DNA of 64,000 nucleotides from the NCBI RefSeq assembly GCF_004360225.1, contig NZ_SNUA01000002.1:372001-436000 (forward strand). The letters run 5' to 3'. The notes below the pieces were generated by a model that was given only the letters and a program-made list of their open reading frames with translations, had not been told where the DNA came from and made no database searches. Positions 26,469 to 35,276 of the stretch are shown here, piece after piece (the first letter of the stretch is position 1; every line of letters begins with the position of its first letter). The position numbers and the translations under genes were made by a program. This DNA is from Alcanivorax sp. 24. Its GTDB lineage: Bacteria; Pseudomonadota; Gammaproteobacteria; Pseudomonadales; Alcanivoracaceae.

Positions 26469-28802
26469 ATGATCAAACCGTCTCTTTCCCGCCGCCGCTG
26501 GCGTGTCCTGGCGGCGTTGCTGCTGGTAGGGCTGGTGGCGCTGGCGTTGTTGCAGTTCTCGCCCTTACCGGCGTCGCTACAACGGACCGACTATGCGGTG
26601 CTGATGCTGGATCGCGGCGGTCGGCCCCTGGCCGCCCGTATCGCCGCGGATCAGCAATGGCGTTTCGCCCCGGTGGAAGCGCTGCCGGACAAGTACCGTG
26701 AAGCCTTGCTGACCTTCGAGGACCGCCGTTTCCGTTGGCACCCTGGTGTCGATCCGTTGGCGCTGGCCCGGGCCACCGTGGCCAACATTCGCGCCGGCAG
26801 GGTGGTCAGTGGCGGTTCCACCCTGACCATGCAACTGGCCCGGCTGTTGCGGGACGATCCGCCCCGCACCTTGTGGGAAAAAGCCCGCGAGGCGTTGCTG
26901 GCGTTGCAACTGGAATGGCGCCTGGGCAAGTCCCGCATTCTGGTGGAATACGCCAGCCGGGCGCCGTTCGGCGGCAACACGGTGGGACTGAGAGCGGCGG
27001 CGTGGCGCTATTTCCAGCGCGCGCCGGACGATCTGAGCTGGGCGGAAGCGGCGCTGCTGGCGGTGCTGCCCAACAGCCCGGCGCTGATCCACCCGGGGCG
27101 GCAGCGCCAGCAATTGCTGGCCAAGCGGGATCGTCTGCTTGGCGCGCTGCGGCAGAGGGGGCTGATCGATGCGGACGAGTTGCGGTTGGCGCGGTTGGAA
27201 CCCTTGCCGCATACCGCGCGGCTGCCGTCGCTGGCACCGCATCTGCTGGATACCCTGGCGGCCAACACCAGCTCGCCGTTGATTCACACCACTCTGGACA
27301 CCGGGCTGCAACGGAGGGTAAATGCTCTCAGCGGGCAGCATGGGCGGCGTCTGGCCAAGGAGGGGGTGCATAATCTGGCGGTGGTGGTGATCGACCATCG
27401 CCAGCTGGCGGTGCGCGCCTATGTGGGCAATGTCACGCATGGCAACCGCCGCGAATACGGCGCGGCGGTGGATATCGCCGGGCGTCCCCGTTCCACTGGC
27501 AGTGTGCTCAAGCCGCTGTTGTACGGTCTGATGCTGCAGGAAGGGCTGCTGCTGCCGGATACCCTGGTGCCGGATTTGCCCACCAACTATGGCGGTTACA
27601 GTCCGGAGAACTTCGACCGCGAATACCGGGGCGTGGTGCCGGCCCACGAGGCCCTGGCCCAGTCGCTGAATATCCCCGCCGTGCGCATGCTGCGCCAGTA
27701 CGGCGTGGCCCGCTTTCACGACCGGTTGCGCGCCATGGGCATGAGCACCCTGTTCAGGGATGCCGAGAACTATGGTCTGACTCTGGTGCTGGGCGGCGCC
27801 GAAGGCAAGTTGATGGAACTGACGGCGCTGTACGCCCGGCTGATGGCCAGTGCCCGCGACGGCCAGGCGGCGCCGGTTACGTTGCTAAGTGATGTCCAGC
27901 CGCTGCCGGAGCCGTTTCCGATCGGCGCGGGGGCGGCCTGGCTGACGTTGGAAGCACTGCGCGACGTGGCCCGGCCTGGCACCGCCCGGCAATGGCGGCT
28001 GTACCGTTCCAGCCAGGCGATCGCCTGGAAGACCGGTACCAGCTATGGCTTGCGCGACGCCTGGGCGATCGGCAGCAACGGCCACTATACGGTGGGCGTC
28101 TGGGCCGGCAACGGCAACGGTGAGCCGGCCCCGGCACTGGGTGGCGCCACCACCGCGGCGCCGCTGATGCTGGATCTGTTCAGCCTGCTGGGGCCAGCAG
28201 AGTGGCCTCAGGCGCCGCTGGGCGATCTGAAGGAACTGCAAGTGTGCCGTGACGATGGTTATCTGGCCGGTGGGCAGTGCTCGGCGCGTACCGTGCTGGC
28301 GCCGCTGGACAGTCATTTCCGGACGGTGACGCCGCATCATCTGCGCGTGCATGTGGATGATCAGGGACGGCGGGTGCACAGCGGCTGTGAGAATGTCGCC
28401 GCCATGAGCGCCCGTGACTGGTTCGTGCTGCCGCCGGCGCAGGCCTATTTCTACCGCTTCCGGCACCCGGAATACCGGCCTCTGCCGGCCTGGCGGGAAG
28501 ACTGCGCCGCCGGCGCCCGGGCGCTGAGCTCACGGGCGCCGATGGCGGTGATTTATCCCCATGCGGGTTCGGCGCTCTATCTGCCGGTGGAACTGGGTGG
28601 GCAACGCGGCGGGGCGGTATTCCGGGTGGTGCATGAACGCGATGACACGGAGCTGTTCTGGCACCTGGACGACCGCTATCTGGGGCGCACCGCCCACTTC
28701 CATGAATGGGCGATCCAGGCGGCGCCAGGCTGGCACACTCTCACCCTGGTGGACGATCAGGGCTTTCGCCTGCGACGCCGCTTCCAGGTGCTGTCCCATT
28801 AG
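26469..28802 (+). CDS. pbpC: bifunctional penicillin-binding protein 1C
   Basis: A 777-residue inner-membrane enzyme with a periplasmic body. An N-terminal anchor (WRVLAALLLVGLVALALL) is followed by a glycosyltransferase-51 domain (about 50-220; TFEDRRFRWHPG, GGSTLTMQLARLL). The transpeptidase domain carries SxxK in STGSVLKPL and KTGTSYG. A C-terminal BiPBP_C region (about 690-777) closes it. It extends and crosslinks peptidoglycan; with the upstream alpha-2-macroglobulin gene it forms a conserved wall-repair and protease-trap pair. Confidence 0.95.
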   Translation: MIKPSLSRRRWRVLAALLLVGLVALALLQFSPLPASLQRTDYAVLMLDRGGRPLAARIAADQQWRFAPVEALPDKYREALLTFEDRRFRWHPGVDPLALARATVANIRAGRVVSGGSTLTMQLARLLRDDPPRTLWEKAREALLALQLEWRLGKSRILVEYASRAPFGGNTVGLRAAAWRYFQRAPDDLSWAEAALLAVLPNSPALIHPGRQRQQLLAKRDRLLGALRQRGLIDADELRLARLEPLPHTARLPSLAPHLLDTLAANTSSPLIHTTLDTGLQRRVNALSGQHGRRLAKEGVHNLAVVVIDHRQLAVRAYVGNVTHGNRREYGAAVDIAGRPRSTGSVLKPLLYGLMLQEGLLLPDTLVPDLPTNYGGYSPENFDREYRGVVPAHEALAQSLNIPAVRMLRQYGVARFHDRLRAMGMSTLFRDAENYGLTLVLGGAEGKLMELTALYARLMASARDGQAAPVTLLSDVQPLPEPFPIGAGAAWLTLEALRDVARPGTARQWRLYRSSQAIAWKTGTSYGLRDAWAIGSNGHYTVGVWAGNGNGEPAPALGGATTAAPLMLDLFSLLGPAEWPQAPLGDLKELQVCRDDGYLAGGQCSARTVLAPLDSHFRTVTPHHLRVHVDDQGRRVHSGCENVAAMSARDWFVLPPAQAYFYRFRHPEYRPLPAWREDCAAGARALSSRAPMAVIYPHAGSALYLPVELGGQRGGAVFRVVHERDDTELFWHLDDRYLGRTAHFHEWAIQAAPGWHTLTLVDDQGFRLRRRFQVLSH

Positions 28803-28813
28803 TGAACCGCAAG

Positions 28814-28829
28814 CCGGTTCGCGAACCGG
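28814..28829. repeat. 16-base perfect palindrome after pbpC
   Basis: CCGGTTCG/CGAACCGG is a perfect palindrome between the stops of pbpC and the convergent MerR gene. It may terminate either transcript, but lacks a T-run. Confidence 0.4.
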
Positions 28830-28838
28830 GGGCGGGGC

Positions 28839-29192
28839 TCAGGGCTGTTCGATCTCAAGCAGGAAATGACGCAGAATCCGCCGGCTTTGCGCCAGCTTTT
28901 CCGCCTTCTGGTCGGCCAGGCGGATCTGCTCATGCAGGACGGTGCGAAGCTCGTCGCAGGGCTCGAAAACCGGGCCTTCGCCGCGCACGCACGGCAGGAA
29001 CTGGCGAATCGTCGCCAGAGTCATGCCTCCGGAGCCAAGCAGCTTGATCCGTTCGACGGTGCGTTCCTCCGCGGTATCGTAGTCACGGTAGCCGCTTGCG
29101 GCGCGCCTTGGTTTGAGCAGCCCTTCGGCTTCGTAGTAGCGCAGCATGCGGATGCTCACGCCAGTACGTTTCGACAGCTCGCCTATTTTCAT
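28839..29192 (-). CDS. MerR-family transcriptional regulator
   Basis: A 117-residue regulator with a winged-helix DNA-binding start, MKIGELSKRTGVSIRMLRYY, then EAEGLLKPRRAASGYRDYD and a C-terminal coiled-coil dimer helix. Two cysteines, LPC and EPC, lie eleven residues apart near residues 68-79 and could serve a sensing role; that is inference. It is transcribed divergently from the class IV aminotransferase, and a typical MerR-type operator lies between them. It is 13 bases longer than the shortest MerRs but lacks a large effector domain. Confidence 0.88.
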   Translation of the reverse strand: MKIGELSKRTGVSIRMLRYYEAEGLLKPRRAASGYRDYDTAEERTVERIKLLGSGGMTLATIRQFLPCVRGEGPVFEPCDELRTVLHEQIRLADQKAEKLAQSRRILRHFLLEIEQP

Positions 29193-29201
29193 CCCATGCC
29201 C

Positions 29202-29233
29202 TTGACTCTGACAGCGTTGTCACAGTTTAAGGT
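29202..29233 (+). promoter_or_regulatory. MerR-type operator/promoter
   Basis: TTGACT (29202-29207) and TAAGGT (29228-29233) have a 20-base spacer, longer than the normal 17. A perfect dyad TGACA-gcgt-TGTCA (29209-29222) sits between them. This stretched-spacer design is the hallmark of promoters twisted open by MerR-family activators. It points at the aminotransferase gene. Confidence 0.7.
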
Positions 29234-29273
29234 GCTGGCTCACTCATGTGAAAGCACTCAGGAGCAGCGTGGC

Positions 29274-30119
29274 ATGTCCATTGAAAATCGTCCCTATCTG
29301 GCCAGCATCAACGGCCACCCGGTCACCATCGAAGAGGTGACGCCGCTGGCGTTCGCGGGGTTCGCGCACTTCACCGCGATGCAGGTGCGAAGCCGAAAAG
29401 TCAAAGGCCTCGATCTGCATCTGACCCGTCTGCGTGAAGCCTCCATCGAGTTTTTTGGCGCGGCCGTGTCCGATCAGCGGATGCGTTCCTATATCAAGGC
29501 GGCCATCGATGCGGGACCGGAAGATCAATCACTGACGGTCACGGTTTTTGTTCGTGATGGTGAATTCAGCGGGCGCGGCATGAATACCGAGCCGGAGGTG
29601 CTGGTGCGCACCGGGGCTCCGGCCAAGGGCCCCAGAGGGCCGCTGAGATTAAGCGTGGTGGAGCATGAGCGTCCCCTGGCGGCGATCAAACATGTTGGCG
29701 AAGCCGGCAAGACCTGGTATCTGCATCAGGCCATCCGCGAGGGCTTCGATGATGCCGCTTTCGTGGACCGGCAGGGACGATTGAGTGAAGCCACTATCTG
29801 GAATCTGGTGTTCTGGGATGGCGACGCGGTTGTCTGGCCCAGGGCGGCGATCCTGCACGGCACCATGATGGGCATGGTTCAGCGGCAACTGGATCGACTT
29901 GGCATTGCCCAGCGCCATGAAGAGATCACTCTGGAGCGTCTCGGCGATCTGGCCGGGGCGGCGGTAATGAACTCATGGACGCCGGGTATCGCGGTCACCG
30001 CCATCGGCGGGAACACGATTCCGGAGGCGGAGTCCTTCATACGCTTGCTGCACCGGTGTTATGAAGCCGAACCGGCCGTTTCCCTGGCAGTGCTGTATCA
30101 ACAGGTCTCGGGAACATGA
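29274..30119 (+). CDS. class IV (BCAT/D-AAT-like) aminotransferase
   Basis: A 281-residue PLP-dependent aminotransferase. Visible fold-type IV features are AAIKHVGEAGKTWYLHQ, which should include the Schiff-base lysine, LSEATIWNLVFWDGDAVVWP, the PLP-phosphate region, and NSWTPGIAVTAIGG near the C-terminus. Members include branched-chain aminotransferase, D-alanine aminotransferase and aminodeoxychorismate lyase, so the substrate is open. ATG 29274 is chosen over the frame-open start at 28866, since GGAG lies at 29261-29264 and the frame otherwise overlaps the MerR gene. It is probably activated by the divergent MerR. Confidence 0.85.
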   Translation: MSIENRPYLASINGHPVTIEEVTPLAFAGFAHFTAMQVRSRKVKGLDLHLTRLREASIEFFGAAVSDQRMRSYIKAAIDAGPEDQSLTVTVFVRDGEFSGRGMNTEPEVLVRTGAPAKGPRGPLRLSVVEHERPLAAIKHVGEAGKTWYLHQAIREGFDDAAFVDRQGRLSEATIWNLVFWDGDAVVWPRAAILHGTMMGMVQRQLDRLGIAQRHEEITLERLGDLAGAAVMNSWTPGIAVTAIGGNTIPEAESFIRLLHRCYEAEPAVSLAVLYQQVSGT

Positions 30120-30130
30120 ATGCAGAGGTT

Positions 30131-30226
30131 GCTACAAGGCCGCTGTGGGAAGCTTGCTTGCAAGCGAATTCTTCGGAAACAGGAGCTTGATTCGCGGGCA
30201 AGCCTGCTCCCACAGCGGCTTCGTAG
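30131..30226. repeat. REP-like palindromic element
   Basis: GCTACAAGGCCGCTGTGGGA (30131-30150) continues into GCTTGCTTGCAAGCGAAT, and its inverted partner ends CCCACAGCGGCTTCGTAG at 30209-30226. Arms are imperfect in the middle. Same family as the copies at 5568, 35971 and 51804. It lies between the convergent aminotransferase and BCCT genes. Confidence 0.8.
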
Positions 30227-30248
30227 TCGTCTCCGTGGGGGTGATCCG

Positions 30249-31874
30249 TCAGCCCGGCGGTGTACGGTTCACCGTGGTCAGGCGCCGGCGAATCTTTTCC
30301 TCCGGTGCCAGATCGGTGAATTCCTCCGCTTCGAACGGGTCGCCGCCCACCGGCGTGCCTTCATTGCGGTGATACAGGTCCAGCAGCATGTTGCGGCGGT
30401 CCTCGCGCAGTTCCCGTACCAGCACGATCACCATCAGGAACAGCACCAGGGCGAACGGCAGGGCGGCCAAAAGCGCCGCCGATTGCAGGCCTTTCAGTCC
30501 GCCGGCGGATATCAGCGTGATGCAGATGGCGGAAATCAACACGCCCCAGGTCAGGCGTTTTTTCAGCGGTGGATTGAGAGAGCCCTGATCGGTCATCTGC
30601 GCCACGATGTAGGTGGCCGAGTCCGCCGAGGTGACCAGAAAAATGAACAGCAGCACCATGGTCAGGCCGCTGAGCAAATGGCCATGGGGCAGAAGTTCAT
30701 ACATTTTGAACAAACCGCTGGGAACGTCGTTGTGAACCACGGCGGCGAGGCCGGCGTTCTGAGTCAGGTCCAGGTCCAGCGCCGTGCCGCCGAATACGGC
30801 GATCCAGGCGCAGGCCAGCAGCGGTGGTATCAGCAGCACGCCGAACACGAATTCCTTGATGGTGCGCCCGCGCGACACCCGCGCCACGAAGGTGCCGACG
30901 AACGGCGACCAGGCGATAACCCAGGCCCAATAAAACACGGTGAAGCGGTCCATCCAGTCGCCGCGCTCGAACGGCGGAATGGTCAGGGCCATTTCGATGA
31001 AGTTGCCAAAGTACGCGCCCAGGCCGTTCACGAACACGTCGAAGATCCGCACGGTGGGGCCGGTGATCAGCATGTAGGCCATCAGCGTCAGGCACAGCAC
31101 CATATTCAGATTGCTGAGCATGCGGATACCGCGGTCCAGGCCGGTGTAGGAAGAGGCCATGTAACACAGAAACATGGCGCCGAGGATGCCGGCCTTGCTC
31201 CACACGTCATTGGGCCAGCCGAACACCGATTCCAGGCCACCATTCATTTGCAGCACACCGAGCCCGAGAGAGGTGGCGACGCCGGTGACGGTGGCGATCA
31301 CCGCCATCACGTCGAGGGTGTCGGAGGCGACCTGACGGCGCGGCAGGTCGCGCAGAGCCGGCTCCACCATGGTCGACACCAGCCCGGGGCGGTCCTTGCG
31401 GAACTGGAAAAACGCGATGATCAGGCCCACCAGGGTGAAAGCGGCCCACTGATTGACGCCCCAGTGGAAAAAACTGTATTGGATCGCCAGGGCGGCGGCT
31501 TGCCGGGTGCCAGGCTCGGCGAGACCGTGGGGCGGTTCCTGTAAATGCAGCATGGGCTCGGCCATGCCGTAGAACACCAGCCCGACACCGAAGCCGGCGG
31601 AGAGCAACATGCTGAGCCAGGAAAACAGACTGTAGTCCGGAGTGCTGTCCTGGGGGCCGAGGCGGATCTTGCCGTACTTACTGAACGCCAGCACCAGCAG
31701 GAACACCACGAACACGAAGACGCTGAGCAGGTAGAACCAGCCGAAGTAGCGGCTCAGGCTGGATAACAAGATGGCGGCGGTGCTGGCGAAGGCTTTGGGG
31801 AAGGCGGCGCCGAGGGCGACCAGGGAAACGATGATGGCGGCGGAGGTCAGGTAGACCCGCTGAGTCGATAGCAT
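30249..31874 (-). CDS. BCCT-family betaine/choline/carnitine transporter
   Basis: A 541-residue polytopic transporter with about 12 helices. The family motif is GLVFYGMAEPMLHLQEPP, followed by WGVNQWAAFTLVG. The substrate-site region is FTVFYWAWVIAWSPFVGTF, with VARVSRGRTIKEFVFG. It imports compatible solutes such as glycine betaine by sodium symport; the exact substrate cannot be told. AAGGACGAGG precedes ATG 31874. A cytosolic hydrophilic tail of ~50 residues (HRNEGTPVGGDPFEAEEF) could be an osmosensor. It stands alone. Confidence 0.9.
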   Translation of the reverse strand: MLSTQRVYLTSAAIIVSLVALGAAFPKAFASTAAILLSSLSRYFGWFYLLSVFVFVVFLLVLAFSKYGKIRLGPQDSTPDYSLFSWLSMLLSAGFGVGLVFYGMAEPMLHLQEPPHGLAEPGTRQAAALAIQYSFFHWGVNQWAAFTLVGLIIAFFQFRKDRPGLVSTMVEPALRDLPRRQVASDTLDVMAVIATVTGVATSLGLGVLQMNGGLESVFGWPNDVWSKAGILGAMFLCYMASSYTGLDRGIRMLSNLNMVLCLTLMAYMLITGPTVRIFDVFVNGLGAYFGNFIEMALTIPPFERGDWMDRFTVFYWAWVIAWSPFVGTFVARVSRGRTIKEFVFGVLLIPPLLACAWIAVFGGTALDLDLTQNAGLAAVVHNDVPSGLFKMYELLPHGHLLSGLTMVLLFIFLVTSADSATYIVAQMTDQGSLNPPLKKRLTWGVLISAICITLISAGGLKGLQSAALLAALPFALVLFLMVIVLVRELREDRRNMLLDLYHRNEGTPVGGDPFEAEEFTDLAPEEKIRRRLTTVNRTPPG

Positions 31875-31968
31875 AGCCTCGTCCTTGGGGCGGAACGAAC
31901 AACGAAAACCAGTCCCCTAGGGTGGCAGATCCGGCGGGGGAATGCATCCCGCCGGATCTCCGGGCCGG

Positions 31969-33339
31969 TCAATCCCGCTGGCGGTCGTCCGGCTCTTCCG
32001 GCTCTTCGTCCTCCACTCCGGTGTCGGCGGTGGTCGGTTTTCCCGCCGCCGCCGCCGGTGCGGTCGAAGCGGGCGTTTCTGAATGCTCCGCTTTCGCCGG
32101 TGAGTCACTGCTCGCGGGTTTCTTGCTCTGTGCCTGTTCCGCCTTGGCTTCCACCTCCTCCGGGGTCTGTTCCTCACCAAGCCGGTAAGCGGCGAAGCCG
32201 GCGTGCACCACCTGGTTAATGGCCATGCCCAGGATGCGGCCGTCGTAAGGGGCGATGATGGCGCTGCCGGTGTTGGTGATGGGGTCGGTCACGGTGCCGA
32301 GGATTTGTCCTTTCTTCACCTTGTCATTGAGTTTGACCTCGGACAGCAGGATGCCGCCCTGGCCGGCGCGGATCCACTGCGATTCATAGAACACCGGCTG
32401 AGGCGCGCCCCAGAACCGGCGCGCTTTGCGCATGTCCAGATTTTCCAGCAGGGTTTCCAGCGCCTGGACACCATAGCTGACCGCCTCTTCCTCCAGACGA
32501 TTGGGGCCGCCGGCTTCCATCGTCACCGCCATGATGCCGTCGTCCACCGCCGCCCGTCGCAGAGTGCCGCGGGCGCCACGGCCGTGCAGCACGGTCATGC
32601 CACCGAAGTGTTTGGCGAAGGCGAGAACGTCCGGATTCTTCAGATCAGCACGCAACTGCGGCTGGTTGATGCGCTTGAGTGAACCGGTGTGCAGGTCCAC
32701 CAGATATTCACAATGCCGGATGATCTGGTCATAGAGGGAATGGGCCACCCGGTCGGCGGCGCTGCCGGTGCCGCGTCCCGGGAAATGGCGGTTGAGATCG
32801 CGACGGTCGGAGAGATAGCGGGAACCGTTGCGGAAGCCTTCCAGATTGACAATGGGCACACCGATCAAGGTGCCGGAGAGGGTTTCCGGTTCCAGGTCGT
32901 ACATCAAGCGCCGCACCATCTCGATGCCGTTCAACTCGTCGCCGTGGACGGCGGCGGTCAGACACAGGCGCGGACCGGGCTTCTTGCCGTGGGCCACCAG
33001 CACCGGCACCGGCGTGGCGATGGAAGCGAAGGACTGATCCGGCGTCCAGTGCAGCGTGGCGAAGCTGCCGGGCACCACCGTTCGGCCCAGCAGGGAGAGC
33101 GGTGGCACCGTCGGCGGTTGATCCGAGGCGGTGGAAGCGGGCGCCGGTGGGTTATCCTCGTCGGCGTCCGCCGTGTCCACCAGCGGAGTGTCGTCGACAA
33201 CCGGTTTCGCGGGAGGATTGGCCGGAGCGGCGTGCGCCTCCGGTTCGGTGTCGTCGACCGGGCTTTCGTCGGCATGCAGTGCCGGCCAGGGAGTCAGGGC
33301 GGCCAACAGGGCGATGGTCAGGGACCAGCGTGCGGTCAT
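31969..33339 (-). CDS. exported succinylglutamate desuccinylase/aspartoacylase-family (M14-like) protein
   Basis: A 456-residue protein with an N-terminal signal peptide (LTIALLAALTPWPALHA) so it is probably periplasmic. Zinc ligands are visible as H132 and E135 (AAVHGDELNG) and H217 (VDLHTG); E275 in VTMEAGGPN is the likely catalytic base. A C-terminal beta domain (SEVKLNDKVKKGQILGTVTD) follows. Low-complexity Ala/Pro/Asp/Glu linkers lie at about 24-78 and 395-456. Family members cleave amides of N-acyl amino acids or act on peptidoglycan peptides; the substrate here is unknown. It lies 9 bases downstream of uup. Confidence 0.85.
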   Translation of the reverse strand: MTARWSLTIALLAALTPWPALHADESPVDDTEPEAHAAPANPPAKPVVDDTPLVDTADADEDNPPAPASTASDQPPTVPPLSLLGRTVVPGSFATLHWTPDQSFASIATPVPVLVAHGKKPGPRLCLTAAVHGDELNGIEMVRRLMYDLEPETLSGTLIGVPIVNLEGFRNGSRYLSDRRDLNRHFPGRGTGSAADRVAHSLYDQIIRHCEYLVDLHTGSLKRINQPQLRADLKNPDVLAFAKHFGGMTVLHGRGARGTLRRAAVDDGIMAVTMEAGGPNRLEEEAVSYGVQALETLLENLDMRKARRFWGAPQPVFYESQWIRAGQGGILLSEVKLNDKVKKGQILGTVTDPITNTGSAIIAPYDGRILGMAINQVVHAGFAAYRLGEEQTPEEVEAKAEQAQSKKPASSDSPAKAEHSETPASTAPAAAAGKPTTADTGVEDEEPEEPDDRQRD

Positions 33340-33348
33340 GGTGATGTC

Positions 33349-35241
33349 TCAGCTGTTGAGCTGGTCGAGCGCCTCCCAACGGGCGTAGGCCTCGGCCAGC
33401 GTTTGTTCCAGTTCGGCGAGCCGTCTCTGTTCGGCGGCGATGGTGTCCGCGGTTTCCTTGTAAAAGGCCGGGTCCGACATCGTGCCCTGCAACGTCTCCA
33501 GTGCCGCTTCCAGCTCCTCGATGCGGGCCGGCAAATCGCGCAGCTCAAGCTGTTCCTTGTAGCTCAGCTTTTTGCGCGCCGGTTTCGCCGTTTCGCTTCG
33601 TTCCGAGCGGGGGGCGGGCTTGGCGGCTTTGACGGTTTCCGGAGCGGTCGGTTCCGGACGTTGCCGTAACCAGTCCTCATAACCGCCCACATACCAGTGT
33701 GGATCGCCGCCTTCGAAGACCAGTGTGGAGGTCACCACATTATCGATGAAAGCACGGTCATGGCTGACCAGAAGCAGGGTGCCCTGGTAATTCACCAATT
33801 GTTCTTCCAGCAACTCCAAGGTTTCCACGTCCAGATCGTTGGTGGGCTCATCCAGCACCAGCAGATTGAATGGCCGGGTGAACAACTTAGCCAGTAGCAG
33901 GCGATTGCGTTCGCCGCCGGACAGGGATTTGACCGGCTGGCGGGCACGGCCCGGTTCGAACAGGAAATCCTGCAGGTAGCCCATGACATGTTTTTTGCGA
34001 CCATCGACTTCGACCACGTCGGAGCCTTCCGCCAGGTTGTCGATCACGCTTTTTTCGCTGTCCAGGCTGTCACGCAGTTGATCGAAATAGGCCACTTGTA
34101 ATTGCGTGCCTTGTTTCACCGTGCCGCTGTCGGGAACCAGCCGGCCCAGCAGAATCCGGATCAAGGTGGATTTGCCGCAGCCGTTGGGGCCGAGAATGCC
34201 GACCCGGTCGCCGCGCAGCAGGGTCAGCGAGAAGTCCCGCAGCAGTGTCTGCCCGCCCACCGCATAGCTGAGATGCTCGGCTTCGATCACGGTTTTACCG
34301 GAGCGGTCGCCCTGCTGGATGGAAAGGGCCGCCGTGCCCTGGCGCTGGCGTCGCTGCGCGGCCTCTTTACGTAACGACTGCAAGGCTCGCACCCGGCCTT
34401 CGTTACGGGTGCGGCGGGCCTTGATGCCCTGACGAATCCAGCGTTCTTCCTGGGACAGCTTCTTGTCGAACTCGGCCTGGTTTCTTTCTTCCACTTCCAG
34501 CGCCGCCTGTTTTCCTTCCAGGTAACGATCGTAGTCCCCAGGCCAACTGGTCAGTTGGCCACGGTCCAGCTCAATGATGCGGGTGGCCAGGGCGCGGATA
34601 AAGGCACGGTCGTGGGAAATGAACACCAGGGTCGCCGGGTAGTCGCGCAGGAAGCTTTCCAGCCAGCGGATCGAATCGATGTCCAGATGGTTGGTCGGTT
34701 CGTCCAGCAGCAGCAGGTCTGGCTCCTGCACCAGGGCACGGGCCAGCAGAACGCGGCGCTTCATGCCGCCGGAAAGGCCGGCGAAACGCTGCCCGCCATC
34801 CAGTTGCAGTTTGGAGAGCACGGTCTCTACCCGCTGGAACAGCTGCCAGGCGCCGGCGCTTTCAATACGGTCGCCGAGCTGCTGGAAACGGGCCATCACC
34901 GCATCGTCTCCGTCATTGAGCCGATGGCTGAGGCGGTCATGTTCGGCCAGCAGCCGGCCAAGCTCACCGAGGCCCTGGGCCACCATCTCCTGAACGCTGT
35001 GGTCCTGGTCCTCGGGGACTTCCTGCTCCAGGCGCGCCACCACCAGTCCCTGGGCGCGCTCGATCTGGCCGTCGTCCGCCTGCACCTGCCCGTCCAGCAC
35101 TTTCAGCAAGGTCGACTTGCCGGAGCCGTTACGGCCCACCAGGCACAGCCGTTCGCCGGCCTCGATGGTCAGGTCCAGGTGATCAAGTAGCGGCTGGTCG
35201 CCGTAATCAAGCTGCAGGTCGCGCAGAGTCAGCAATGGCAT
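33349..35241 (-). CDS. uup: ABC-F family ATPase Uup
   Basis: A 630-residue soluble twin ABC ATPase without membrane segments. Walker A motifs are GRNGSGKST and GPNGCGKST, signature motifs LSGGMKRR and LSGGERNR, with Walker B DLLLLDEPTNHLD and NLLVLDEPTNDLD. A C-terminal coiled-coil (about 545-630) follows a low-complexity linker. Uup-type proteins act on ribosomes or limit tandem-repeat excision. The start is ATG 35241 (MPLLTLRDLQLDYGDQPLLD); the frame continues 14 codons upstream but would begin inside the neighbour's 3' end. It is followed closely by the M14-like gene. Confidence 0.93.
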   Translation of the reverse strand: MPLLTLRDLQLDYGDQPLLDHLDLTIEAGERLCLVGRNGSGKSTLLKVLDGQVQADDGQIERAQGLVVARLEQEVPEDQDHSVQEMVAQGLGELGRLLAEHDRLSHRLNDGDDAVMARFQQLGDRIESAGAWQLFQRVETVLSKLQLDGGQRFAGLSGGMKRRVLLARALVQEPDLLLLDEPTNHLDIDSIRWLESFLRDYPATLVFISHDRAFIRALATRIIELDRGQLTSWPGDYDRYLEGKQAALEVEERNQAEFDKKLSQEERWIRQGIKARRTRNEGRVRALQSLRKEAAQRRQRQGTAALSIQQGDRSGKTVIEAEHLSYAVGGQTLLRDFSLTLLRGDRVGILGPNGCGKSTLIRILLGRLVPDSGTVKQGTQLQVAYFDQLRDSLDSEKSVIDNLAEGSDVVEVDGRKKHVMGYLQDFLFEPGRARQPVKSLSGGERNRLLLAKLFTRPFNLLVLDEPTNDLDVETLELLEEQLVNYQGTLLLVSHDRAFIDNVVTSTLVFEGGDPHWYVGGYEDWLRQRPEPTAPETVKAAKPAPRSERSETAKPARKKLSYKEQLELRDLPARIEELEAALETLQGTMSDPAFYKETADTIAAEQRRLAELEQTLAEAYARWEALDQLNS

Positions 35242-35276
35242 GGTGTCCGGGTACCGTGGTGTCGGGGAACGGGAGT

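Noticed and set aside
30120-31544. Antisense frame of 474 residues opposite the BCCT gene
   Set aside because: The BCCT gene has the family motif and membrane pattern; the antisense product is a His/Gln-rich artefact of codon bias.
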